A DNA stretch of 64,000 bases from an uncultured Rubripirellula sp. (GTDB lineage: Bacteria > Planctomycetota > Planctomycetia > Pirellulales > Pirellulaceae), in contig CALJHC010000013.1 of NCBI GenBank assembly GCA_938075415.1, forward strand, positions 62,001 through 126,000. Reading direction: 5' to 3'. How positions within the stretch are numbered: position 1 is the first letter of the stretch; each line of letters opens with the position of its first letter. Both the position numbers and the translations under genes were made by a program. Shown one piece after another: positions 19,554-27,837 of the stretch. The notes under the pieces are model-generated. The model worked only from the letters and a program-made list of their open reading frames with translations. It was not told the DNA's origin and did no database searches.

Positions 19554-20231
19554 GTGCCCCCATCCACCATTACCGTTGACGTGCTGATCGATCCAGAGAT
19601 CCGATGTCCACTCTCTTTTGAGAACATCAAGAGGGCGGTGATCACGGCCGCTAGCGACCGCGGCTATCGAAAAGGGCAAATCGGTCTTCGCGTTACCGAC
19701 GATGTGGCAATTCACCAAATTAATCGTGAACATCTTGGTCATGATTACCCAACCGATGTCATCAGTTTCGACTATGGCTCAGACGATGAGACGATCGAGG
19801 GGGAATTGGTCGTCAGCATTGACACCGCCAAGCAAAAAGCAGAAGAGGTCGGCTGGGACCTCAGTAAGGAATTAACGCTGTATATCATCCATGGAACGCT
19901 GCACATAGCGGGACTTGAGGACCAGAGCCCACTGGATCGACGTACCATGCGAGACGCCGAAACGCGAGTTCTGCAGACCCTTGGGATTCAAATCACCGAG
20001 AAATTATCGCCAGATTTCATCGCTCCCTCAACGCGTGCGGAAACACCTGACGGACCCGACGCGCCGAAGGATGAACACTGCTCTTCATCAACCATGAACC
20101 ACGCCTCTGACGATTCCTCTGGCGTGGATGCATCCGATGAAAACCCCTTAGAGGCTATTCCACAAACTAAGACAAAAACTCGGGGGAAAGCAGTGGATCA
20201 AGACCGATCAGATTTTGGGAGGATCCCTTGA
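19554..20231 (+). CDS. ybeY: endoribonuclease YbeY with C-terminal extension
   Basis: The GTG at 19554 gives 225 residues against a usual 150-170. The core includes VTDDVAIHQINREHLGHDYPTDVISFDY and the metal site HGTLHIAGLEDQSPLDRR. The canonical site is HGxLHLxGYDH, so the first two His are kept while the position of the third is Asp. From about residue 155 an Asp/Ser/Thr-rich, apparently disordered tail of some 70 residues follows. YbeY acts in 16S rRNA 3' end maturation and ribosome quality control. The stop codon overlaps the start of the next gene by four bases, so translation is coupled. Confidence 0.92.
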   Translation: MPPSTITVDVLIDPEIRCPLSFENIKRAVITAASDRGYRKGQIGLRVTDDVAIHQINREHLGHDYPTDVISFDYGSDDETIEGELVVSIDTAKQKAEEVGWDLSKELTLYIIHGTLHIAGLEDQSPLDRRTMRDAETRVLQTLGIQITEKLSPDFIAPSTRAETPDGPDAPKDEHCSSSTMNHASDDSSGVDASDENPLEAIPQTKTKTRGKAVDQDRSDFGRIP

Positions 20232-21523
20232 ACCATCCCGAAATTTGGTGGGGGCTATCGCTGATCGGCTTTATCTTCAGCAGCATCGGTGGACTCGGTG
20301 GTGAACTGCTTGACCGGTTTGCGGGTCGACCGTTTGAAGCTTACTGTCGACTGAAGCGGAATCGCGATCGTTTTGGTGCCGTCTTGGATCACCAAGATGC
20401 TGCGATTCGCGGAAGCGAGTACCTTCGAATGATGGGAACGGTTTTATTTCTGATTACCGGAACCGTTGCCATCAACCTGAATCAGAACTCACCACCGCTC
20501 AATGACTGGTCACTTGTCTCATGGGGTGTCTGGGCGGTCGCAATGATGATGATGGTCCATGTCTGGTTACCAGCAGCTGTCACGCGTTTTGCATCCAAAC
20601 GTGTGCTCTACCACACTTGGCCTTTCTGGTACGCGTTGTCGATTTTCATGAGTCCTCTTGCAGCACCGGGGCACTTTGTTGAATTGATTACCCGAAGAGT
20701 CACCGGAACCGCCGAAAGTGCCGACGAGGAAGAGGAACAACTGGAGGACGAAATTCGAACCATTGTCACCGCCGGAACCCGCGACGGTTTCTTCGGTCCC
20801 GGTGTTCGTGAAATGATTCAAGGTGTCATGACACTTCATGAAGACACCATTGGACACATCATGACCCCCAAAAGTGATGTCGATGGAATTGACGTGGCAT
20901 GGCAATGGGACAAGACCATGGAAGTCATTATTGAATCCGGCAGGACACGATTTCCGGTGTACGAAGCAACGCTGGACCATGTCATTGGCATCCTTTACGT
21001 CAAAGACCTGATTCCTCTGATTGCCAAGGGACTAGCTCCCGATCGACCGATTACCGACCTGATGCGACACGCTTGGACCGTCCCGGTTGACCGTGATGTC
21101 GAAGCCCTGCTCAGAGAATTCCTTAACAGCCGAAGTCACATGGCAATCGTGCTGGATGAATTCCAACAAATGGTCGGTGTCGTTACGATCGAAGATGCAC
21201 TTGAGGAAATTGTCGGCGAAATCGTTGATGAATCCGATGAGGACGAAGAGTTTGGTATCGAACTCCTGGATGAAGCAACCGTTCGGGTGGATGGTCGAGT
21301 CATGATGGATGATCTGAATGAATCCACAGGCTGGACGTTGCCCGAGCGAGATGATTACGAGACGATCGCGGGCTATGTCCTCTACCATGTTGGCACCATC
21401 CCCGAAGTCGGACAAAAGTTGGTGATTGGCCAATCAAGCATTGAGGTCCTGAAGGCAAATCATCGTAAAATTGAATCGCTGAAAATCCAGCACGATACCG
21501 ATGCAACCAAGGTAAACAATTAG
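20228..21523 (+). CDS. CorC/HlyC-type CBS-domain membrane protein
   Basis: The TTG at 20228 lies inside the ybeY stop, with GGGAGGATCC just upstream as ribosome site. The 431 residues begin with three or four hydrophobic helices (about 5-160) that resemble a reduced CNNM domain. An acidic linker (EEEEQLEDE) comes next, then a CBS pair (about 210-345; landmarks TPKSDV, GRTRFPVYE, GILYVKDLIPL, VVTIEDALEEIVGEI) and a C-terminal CorC_HlyC domain (about 360-430). Proteins of this class are implicated in divalent cation (Mg/Co) homeostasis. In proteobacteria a CorC relative also lies beside ybeY, so position and domain content agree. Confidence 0.92.
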   Translation: MNHPEIWWGLSLIGFIFSSIGGLGGELLDRFAGRPFEAYCRLKRNRDRFGAVLDHQDAAIRGSEYLRMMGTVLFLITGTVAINLNQNSPPLNDWSLVSWGVWAVAMMMMVHVWLPAAVTRFASKRVLYHTWPFWYALSIFMSPLAAPGHFVELITRRVTGTAESADEEEEQLEDEIRTIVTAGTRDGFFGPGVREMIQGVMTLHEDTIGHIMTPKSDVDGIDVAWQWDKTMEVIIESGRTRFPVYEATLDHVIGILYVKDLIPLIAKGLAPDRPITDLMRHAWTVPVDRDVEALLREFLNSRSHMAIVLDEFQQMVGVVTIEDALEEIVGEIVDESDEDEEFGIELLDEATVRVDGRVMMDDLNESTGWTLPERDDYETIAGYVLYHVGTIPEVGQKLVIGQSSIEVLKANHRKIESLKIQHDTDATKVNN

Positions 21524-22263
21524 ACTTGGAGACTCGTGCTGGCGATGCCCAACCTAGACTTGGCTGCACCTTTACGACGCCCCTGACAACAACCTAATGG
21601 TGGCAACCGGTGACTCGCGAACAACTCCGTGGCTGATACGGCACAACCACATACCACTGAGCAACCTTCTCGCTGAACGACCCACCCCCTGGTATTCGTC
21701 GCTGGCATTTGTCGCTGGCAGTCGTCACCGTCAGTCTTCGCCCTTTGTCGTCGCTGGCAGTCGTCACCCTTTGTTGTCGCCGTCAGTCGTCGCCGCCAAA
21801 TTCCACTGCGGGGACTTGTCCACCGCAACCGCCACTGAATCCTCAAAAGTGATTTTGAAAGACTCCAAAATACTTTTTTTGGGCTCCAAATAGCTCCTCG
21901 GACCAAGAGTTCGAGATTTTGTACGTCAGAAAGACGGGATGATTTCTCCATCGAGGCTTCTACTGCCTTGAAAAGATCCTGCGGGTTCAAACAACGCCTC
22001 ACACCGCTGAGGGACACCGAAAGTCTCTGCATTCGAAAAAGGCCGCAATTTCCTAATTATTTTGGTGCCCACCCTCCTAGTTTCCACCTCGGTTCGGCGA
22101 AGGATTTGGGGTTGGCTGATTGCCGCTTCTAGACACCGCCGCTACACTGCTAGCATTGATTCTCTGGGGATTTGAGCAGTCTGCGAGGAAAGCGGCTGAT
22201 CACCGCATAATGCCGCCAGAGTTTGCCCCTCCACGAGTCCCCGCAGCCATTTTGGAATCGCTG
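21524..22263. other. intergenic gap with short GTCGCTGG-type repeats
   Basis: The gap between the CBS gene and citrate synthase holds the repeat listed at 21694-21795. A 170-aa minus-strand frame (21520-22032) runs through the repeats but has no recognisable domain, so I do not call it. The citrate synthase frame opens at 22120, but its first 48 codons look non-coding. Confidence 0.5.
21694..21795. repeat. degenerate repeat built on GTCGCTGGCAGTCGTCACC
   Basis: The 19-base word GTCGCTGGCAGTCGTCACC occurs at 21711-21729 and 21750-21768. Shorter pieces (TCGTCGCTGGCA, CGTCAGTC, GTCGTCGCC) fill the rest. It shares a TGGTCGCT-like core with the reverse complement of the 23-bp array at 11.4 kb, which may be coincidence. 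Confidence 0.75.
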
Positions 22264-23583
22264 ATGACCAACGTAGCCCGCCTCGACGTCGAACAAGCCG
22301 ACACCATCAAAGTGATCTATGGAGATCAAGAGTTTTTACTTCCGGTGGTTGAGGGATCTGAGGGTGAACGTGGGATCGATATCAGCAAATTGCGGGGATC
22401 AACCGGGTTGGTGACCCTGGATGAGGGCTATGTCAACACTGGCAGCACCCGCAGTGCGATCACCTACCTCGACGGCGAGAAAGGGATTCTAAGGTACCGA
22501 GGTTACCCAATTGAGCAACTTGCAGCTCAATCCGACTTCATCGAAACCGCCTACCTTCTCATCCACGGCGAGTTACCCACGTCAAAGGAAGCCGAGCAGT
22601 TTCGAACGGGAATCCGTGAACACACCATGATCCACGAGGACATGCGTTCGTTCTACAACGGCTTTCCTCGCGACGCTCACCCCATGGCGATACTTAGCAG
22701 CGTCGTGGGCGCCCTTTCGACGTTCTATCAAGACGCGATGGATCCGCAGGACGAAGATCAAGTTGCGGTCTCAATCGACCGCCTTTTGGCTAAGCTTCCC
22801 ACGATCGCAGCCTACAGTTACAAGAAGTCGATGGGACAACCGTTCATCTATCCCAACAATGAACTGAACTACTGCGAAAATTTCCTGCACATGATGTTCG
22901 CGACGCCAGCCAATGAGTACATGGTTGATCCGGACTTCGCCGAGGCACTCAATCTTCTTCTCATCGTCCATGCTGACCACGAGCAGAACTGCAGCACTTC
23001 GACAGTACGGATGGTGGGCAGCAGTAACGCGAATCTCTTCGCTTCAATTTCTGCAGGCATCGGCGCATTGTGGGGACCGCTGCACGGTGGAGCCAATGAA
23101 GCTTGCGTCAACATGCTCGAACGCATCGCCAACGACGGCGGCAACGTTAAAAAGTACGTTGACATGGCCAAGGACAAGGATAGCAACTTCCGATTGATGG
23201 GCTTCGGACATCGCGTTTACAAAAACCGCGACCCTCGAGCGACCATCATCCGATCAAGCTGCGAGAAAATCCTTAACAAACTTCAACTGGATGACCCACT
23301 GTTTGAAGTCGCACAAAAGCTCGAAGAGGTTGCCTTGCAGGATGAGTACTTCATCGAAAGGAAACTCTACCCCAATGTTGATTTTTACTCCGGTGTGATT
23401 TATCGGGCACTCGGAATCCCCGTCCAGATGTTCACAGTGCTGTTCGCCATTGGTCGACTTCCCGGATGGATTGCTCATTGGCGAGAAATGCATGCCAATC
23501 CCGCCAGACGGATCAATCGTCCGCGGCAAATCTACACCGGTTACAACGAACGTGATTTTGTCCCGATTGAAAAGCGAAGCTAG
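22264..23583 (+). CDS. gltA: citrate synthase
   Basis: The ATG at 22264 (MTNVARLDVEQADTIKV) gives 439 residues, standard for type II bacterial citrate synthase; the upstream in-frame ATGs at 22120 and 22210 would add unlikely sequence. Catalytic and binding landmarks are HADHEQNCSTSTVR (about 235), GPLHGGANEA (catalytic His, about 272), GFGHRVYKNRDPR (about 312, catalytic His and following Asp) and the C-terminal WIAHWREM with Arg residues for citrate. The N-terminal part carries GYVNTGSTRSAITYLDGEKGILRYRGYPIEQL. It condenses acetyl-CoA and oxaloacetate in the TCA cycle. It is monocistronic, with a strong terminator 52 bases downstream. Confidence 0.96.
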   Translation: MTNVARLDVEQADTIKVIYGDQEFLLPVVEGSEGERGIDISKLRGSTGLVTLDEGYVNTGSTRSAITYLDGEKGILRYRGYPIEQLAAQSDFIETAYLLIHGELPTSKEAEQFRTGIREHTMIHEDMRSFYNGFPRDAHPMAILSSVVGALSTFYQDAMDPQDEDQVAVSIDRLLAKLPTIAAYSYKKSMGQPFIYPNNELNYCENFLHMMFATPANEYMVDPDFAEALNLLLIVHADHEQNCSTSTVRMVGSSNANLFASISAGIGALWGPLHGGANEACVNMLERIANDGGNVKKYVDMAKDKDSNFRLMGFGHRVYKNRDPRATIIRSSCEKILNKLQLDDPLFEVAQKLEEVALQDEYFIERKLYPNVDFYSGVIYRALGIPVQMFTVLFAIGRLPGWIAHWREMHANPARRINRPRQIYTGYNERDFVPIEKRS

Positions 23584-23634
23584 GGAAAACCGTTGGCTAG
23601 CCGTGGTCGAGCCCTCTGCACCTGAATTTGAACC

Positions 23635-23664
23635 AACCGTCGATCCATTCGGCGGTTTTTTTTT
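23635..23664 (+). terminator. Rho-independent terminator of citrate synthase
   Basis: The arms AACCGTCG and CGGCGGTT pair over eight positions (one G-T wobble) around ATCCATT. The run of T reaches 23664. It lies about 50 bases after the gltA stop. Confidence 0.88.
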
Positions 23665-23851
23665 GCGATCAGCCTCAGATCTTACGAGTTGCAGATCATT
23701 CAAGATGTGGGCCACGCAACAACTTCGTTCCACGGCTACCCTTGAGAAACGGGGCCTCAAGCATTGAGTGGGTGGCCGCATTTGATGGCGTCAACCGACC
23801 CATCGCGTGCGCTGGACCAAAAGCTGAACCCATTGGGTTCACAAGAAGAAG

Positions 23852-23938
23852 CGGATGGGGTGGGATTCGAACCCACGGTACGCGTAAACGTACGCCAGTT
23901 TTCAAGACTGGTGCATTCGACCACTCTGCCACCCATCC
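23852..23938 (-). tRNA. tRNA-Ser (anticodon UGA)
   Basis: The minus strand reads as an 87-nt class II tRNA. The acceptor GGATGGG pairs with CCCATCC, and the discriminator is G as usual for serine. The D-arm region is GGCAGAGTGGTCGAATGC. The anticodon loop CTTGAAA contains TGA. A long variable arm spans GGCGTACGTTTACGCGTACC, and the T arm is GTGGG TTCGAAT CCCAC. The 3' CCA is not encoded (CTT follows). It reads UCA and related serine codons. Confidence 0.97.
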
Positions 23939-24287
23939 TTTCAACGCCATTGGCTGACGCCGTCCTGAATCTTGCTCCGTCGTGTTTACCGACCGCGGGA
24001 TCACACCCCACTCATCGGATGCCGGCGTGACGACAGTGCTATCGTTCAGGCAGCAGAAACTTACCAAGTCTTTCGTTCGGAAGGAACCGACATTCGATGC
24101 CAATTTTATTTTTGGGGTCATCTCAAGGCTGTCAGCTCGAGGATCGCGTTGAGAGAGCGATTTGGTGCATTGGGAACGGGTGCCGGAAACGGGCATTCAG
24201 CATGGGATTCCCCTTCAGGTCGTCTCCAACAACCCCGGCGATAAAACACCCCAGGCGATAAAACACCCCAGGCGATTCCGCAAAAAC
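23939..24287. other. gap upstream of tRNA-Ser and downstream of lptB
   Basis: This stretch must include the tRNA-Ser promoter on the minus strand. The right end carries a 17-bp tandem repeat (listed). Nothing else is recognised. Confidence 0.5.
24238..24276. repeat. 17-bp tandem repeat, 2.3 copies
   Basis: GCGATAAAACACCCCAG occurs at 24238-24254 and 24255-24271, followed by GCGAT. It lies just beyond the 3' end of the lptB-like gene. Confidence 0.9.
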
Positions 24288-25163
24288 CTACAGATCCGTT
24301 CGCCGGTATGCCTTTCTTGACCTTGCCATGGTGCGTTCACTTCGGAAATGTGGTCCCGAACCAAAACGATTACCCGAAAAATCTCTCGGTTCATCCAGAT
24401 CCCCGAGATACTCTTCGCGAACCTTGGGATGCTGCTTGACCTGCTCGGGCGATCCATCTATCAACACCTGACCTTGATAAATCACGTAGCAACGATCCAC
24501 GGTCCCCAGAATTTCTCTGGCCGCATGATCGGTAATGAGAACACTGATACCATTGGATCGAAGCTGCTGAATCACACCCTGAATCGACTGCACAGTGACG
24601 GGGTCGATCCCGGCAAAAGGTTCGTCAAGCATCACAATCTGCGGATTGGAAACCAAGCACCTGGCGATCTCCAATCGACGTCGTTGACCACCGCTTAGTT
24701 GATCCGCGCGATCTTTCCTCTTGTCAGCAATATCAAATTCTTCGAGTAGTTCATCAGTGCGTTGTTTGCGGTTCGCCCGGTCCATACCAAGCAACTCGAG
24801 TAAGGACGAGATATTCTGCTCGACCGTTAATTTTTTGAAGACGCTCGGTTCCTGAGGCAGGTAGCCCATGTGGCCGTCACGAGCACGTCGAAACATAGGC
24901 CAATTGGTAACGTCCTTGCCGCCAAGAAATACACGCCCTCTATCTGGCTCCACCATCCCGCAAATCATTCGAAAACTGGTCGACTTACCCGCGCCATTTG
25001 GCCCCAATAAGCCCACGATTTCCGCGGGACCCACATGCAGATTCACACCATCCACCACACGGCGACGGCCATAGGTTTTCTGAAGGTCCGCTGCTTGGAG
25101 AACCGGTTGATAGGACGCAGATTTGACACGTTTCCGCGGCGCGCCGATCGTTTGGGAATCCAT
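24288..25163 (-). CDS. lptB: ABC transporter ATPase, LptB-like
   Basis: This 291-residue ATPase has all ABC motifs: Walker A LLGPNGAGKST (about 52), Q-loop YLPQEPSVFKKLTVEQN, signature LSGGQRRRLEIARCL, Walker B IVMLDEPFAGIDP and switch His in LITDHAARE. The Q-loop region and the DEPFAGIDPVTVQSIQ segment are close to LptB, which powers lipopolysaccharide extraction by LptFG. It carries about 20 extra residues at the N-terminus and a basic, Ser/Arg-rich tail of about 35, making it longer than the usual 240. It starts 19 bases after the signal peptidase stop, so the two are probably one transcript. A branched-chain amino-acid type ATPase is the main alternative. Confidence 0.85.
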   Translation of the reverse strand: MDSQTIGAPRKRVKSASYQPVLQAADLQKTYGRRRVVDGVNLHVGPAEIVGLLGPNGAGKSTSFRMICGMVEPDRGRVFLGGKDVTNWPMFRRARDGHMGYLPQEPSVFKKLTVEQNISSLLELLGMDRANRKQRTDELLEEFDIADKRKDRADQLSGGQRRRLEIARCLVSNPQIVMLDEPFAGIDPVTVQSIQGVIQQLRSNGISVLITDHAAREILGTVDRCYVIYQGQVLIDGSPEQVKQHPKVREEYLGDLDEPRDFSGNRFGSGPHFRSERTMARSRKAYRRTDL

Positions 25164-25182
25164 TCCACCAAGGTTCCTGTTG

Positions 25183-27219
25183 TTAACGAATTAATTTGAA
25201 TCGTTTGAAATTAGGCCAGAAGGGGACTGGCGAATTCCATGAATGTGGCCAGAAAACAACCACTGCTTTTCCAACCAACAAATCTCGCGGCACAAAGTGT
25301 TTGTCCGACCACTGCCATGCCTTTTCGTTGACACCCCTGGGAAGGGGAATCTGAGCTTTCCAGTCCGCCCAACAACGAGCATCAAGACTTTCAGGACTGT
25401 TGTCACCCATAGGAAAAAACTGATCCTCTGACAATACAAACGACACCCTGCGTCTCGACGACCAGCCTTTGAAATCACTCCAACTCGAGGGATCTGCCAA
25501 CACTCTCTGAATTCCTTTAATGGTCAAACTCTGCCCAAGTTGCACCCAAAGATTATCCATGTCATAGTCGACCATCGCCGCATCACTGTTATCATTCGAG
25601 ATGTAATACTTGTCTCGATCGATTCGCAGTTGACGAATAATTGCCTTTCCCCCTCGAACGGCAATTCCAGCGGGACTGGCGTCCATTGGATGACCATCCT
25701 CATAGCGAGGCCGATTTTGCTCATCGGAGCGATAAGCTAACGCATTGAACGTTGTGGGTTCAGCAAATTCAACAAGTCGGTCATTGACCCACAATAATAA
25801 TTGGTCGTCACAATTACTGAATCGAACTTGATCTCGAGACCCCGCTCGAAGGGATGTCTCAGCTGTCGGGCTAAGAAACTCCTCACCGCCCTCAGCGACG
25901 AATGGACGTTTCTCACCACCATCATCAATCGTCAGCTTTGCTTGTCCTGTCTTCAGGTCAATTGAACAGCGGTATTTCACGCCGGCTTCAATCAATTCGA
26001 AAATCGCCTCCTCGCTATCCCCCGAGGTATCGAGATCGGCTTCTAAAATTAGATCTCCAATCCAATGCAGGCCATCGCGTCCAACTTGCTGGTGACCAGA
26101 ATCTTGACCACCCCATTCGGCAAGCGATCCAAATTGCTCAGGACCAACCCCCGGCTGGTATTCGGGAGTGAAGACGCCCCGCGAATATCCGCCATTGAGC
26201 ATTCGCTCAAATAGCCCGCCCTGCAACATCGACGGTCGTTTTGCATAGACATAGCCAGAACGAACATGAACATAGGAATCATAGGCATAGAAATCCGTGA
26301 TGGCCCGACTTGAATAGGGGTCAACGTTGGTTAGCAGCTCACCCTCACCCGAGCTGGCCCATTGATCGTCAGACGGCCAGCGATGAAAGTAACGCAACCA
26401 ATCGGTGCGAGAACCACCGTCAATGGTCGCGGTCAATCCATCAGCATCGCGTTCAACCTGCCATGAGTCCGTCGGAGGGCTTGCAGCCCCGCTGAACCAC
26501 GGCTGCCAACGACTCGGATAGTTGGCCTGAATTAACTGCTCTGATTGCTGGTCGGTGTCATAAACCAAATGACTCATTGATAACAAAGTGTCCGCCGGTT
26601 TCCGCACGATCTGGACAGGTTGATCTGAGCCTGTGGGCTGAACATAAACATCCCCATGCCGTATCGTCAGAGTTTCGTTGGGTAACCCCACCAGACGCTT
26701 GATGTAGTTCTGCTTTGGATTTCCTGGATACTTGAAAACAAACACATCCCAACGCTCAGGATCTTTGAGAGCGTAGGTGAATTTACTGACAAGAATCCGA
26801 TCTCCATTAAAAGTCGCATGATTGCTGTCGTTCTCAAGATCCAAACCATTCACATAACGACAGTTTGGACACACCCCAGCGACAACAACCAGACTGGATT
26901 CTGAACCACTACGCTCGCGACTCGCACCACATTGAAACGAAGTGCCACACTTTGAACAGGAGATATCCTTGTGGGCACCCATCAGCGTTGGTGCCATGGA
27001 CCCGGTCGGGATGACAAAGGCCTCGGCTAGAAATGCTCTGAACAGTAACGCCAAAATGAAAGCCACAATGAATGCTTCCACTGTCTCGCGTTGTGCCGCG
27101 ATACGAAATCTTTCAGCCCGTTGGATCGTTGGATCTCGAGAGTCCGACTCTTGGCCGGAAGCTGATTTGGAATCCTGATGGCTTCTTCTAGCAGAGGATT
27201 TATTTTGTCGATTGCCCAT
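25183..27219 (-). CDS. lepB: signal peptidase I with zinc ribbon and very large insertion
   Basis: The ATG at 27219 (MGNRQNKSSARR) gives 678 residues; a TTG at 27243 is the upstream alternative. Typical LepB is 200-320 residues. After a basic N-terminus and one membrane helix (about 45-65) comes the catalytic Ser in FVIPTGSMAPT (about 73). A CxxC...CPNC zinc-ribbon-like segment follows (about 85-122), then the general base Lys in NYIKRLVGLP (about 173). Roughly 390 residues of extra extracytoplasmic sequence separate GDVYV from the conserved PMGDNSPESLDARCW (about 600). The insert contains Trp/Gly-rich beta-like stretches (FELIEAGVKYRCSIDLKTGQ). It removes signal peptides at the outer face of the membrane and is probably co-transcribed with the lptB-like gene. 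Confidence 0.9.
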   Translation of the reverse strand: MGNRQNKSSARRSHQDSKSASGQESDSRDPTIQRAERFRIAAQRETVEAFIVAFILALLFRAFLAEAFVIPTGSMAPTLMGAHKDISCSKCGTSFQCGASRERSGSESSLVVVAGVCPNCRYVNGLDLENDSNHATFNGDRILVSKFTYALKDPERWDVFVFKYPGNPKQNYIKRLVGLPNETLTIRHGDVYVQPTGSDQPVQIVRKPADTLLSMSHLVYDTDQQSEQLIQANYPSRWQPWFSGAASPPTDSWQVERDADGLTATIDGGSRTDWLRYFHRWPSDDQWASSGEGELLTNVDPYSSRAITDFYAYDSYVHVRSGYVYAKRPSMLQGGLFERMLNGGYSRGVFTPEYQPGVGPEQFGSLAEWGGQDSGHQQVGRDGLHWIGDLILEADLDTSGDSEEAIFELIEAGVKYRCSIDLKTGQAKLTIDDGGEKRPFVAEGGEEFLSPTAETSLRAGSRDQVRFSNCDDQLLLWVNDRLVEFAEPTTFNALAYRSDEQNRPRYEDGHPMDASPAGIAVRGGKAIIRQLRIDRDKYYISNDNSDAAMVDYDMDNLWVQLGQSLTIKGIQRVLADPSSWSDFKGWSSRRRVSFVLSEDQFFPMGDNSPESLDARCWADWKAQIPLPRGVNEKAWQWSDKHFVPRDLLVGKAVVVFWPHSWNSPVPFWPNFKRFKLIR

Positions 27220-27837
27220 AAAAAAGATGGATTCGAGGTTCAAATGGAACTGAATTTGGACGACCGAGGGAACACCGCTCGGGCAACTTAAACGCCCCGC
27301 GCAGGTGCCGAGTGAGCATTGCTGAGGATTGGAAACGCTACGTTCCGCATCCTAGCTAGTTTACGTCAAGTCCGATACTTCGATTCGGCGAGAACAGCCA
27401 CAAAGCAATAAAACGCGGAATAACAGCAAAAACGGCAAGAAGCGAAAAAGATCCCCCGTTGAGGGAATGTCTCCCTGACACCCCCAGGGACGTCGCAAAT
27501 CCCGCCTTTCCATAGAAAACCAACTCGATTTTGGTTCTAAGCCTCCGCAACTTCGATCCGCCTGTCTGAACCCGGGCCAAGGCTCAACCCAGATCGGTGA
27601 AACAACCAAACCAAGAATAAGCCACCGCAAAAAGATCCCCATACCCGCACCCGAGTTCCGACAACTTCTCTGGCGCAGCAGGTGGTGACTATTTGCTATC
27701 ACCCCCAAGGCATTTCAATCGCCTGTTCCCATCAATGCTGCCCGCTCAGAAACTAGCACCCCAAAATCTAGACATGTCTCCATTTGCCCAAAACTCAATG
27801 GCACCGAAAGATGAACCATCGATCTTAGTCAATCTTC
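27220..27837. other. intergenic gap upstream of lepB and dprA
   Basis: This divergent intergenic region probably carries promoters for lepB (minus) and dprA (plus). A 115-aa minus frame at 27361-27708 contains hydrophobic stretches but no convincing composition, so I leave it uncalled. Confidence 0.5.

Noticed and set aside
21520-22032. 170-codon minus-strand ORF in the gap before citrate synthase
   Set aside because: It runs through the GTCGCTGG repeats, is rich in Arg/Gln/Cys from repeat translation and has no recognisable domain.
22120-22263. N-terminal extension of citrate synthase by 48 codons
   Set aside because: The added sequence looks non-coding and would exceed the family length; ATG 22264 fits better.
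27361-27708. 115-codon minus ORF with hydrophobic stretches upstream of lepB
   Set aside because: The amino acid make-up is Arg/Trp/Cys-rich and irregular, and the frame lies in a divergent promoter region. It was not supported.
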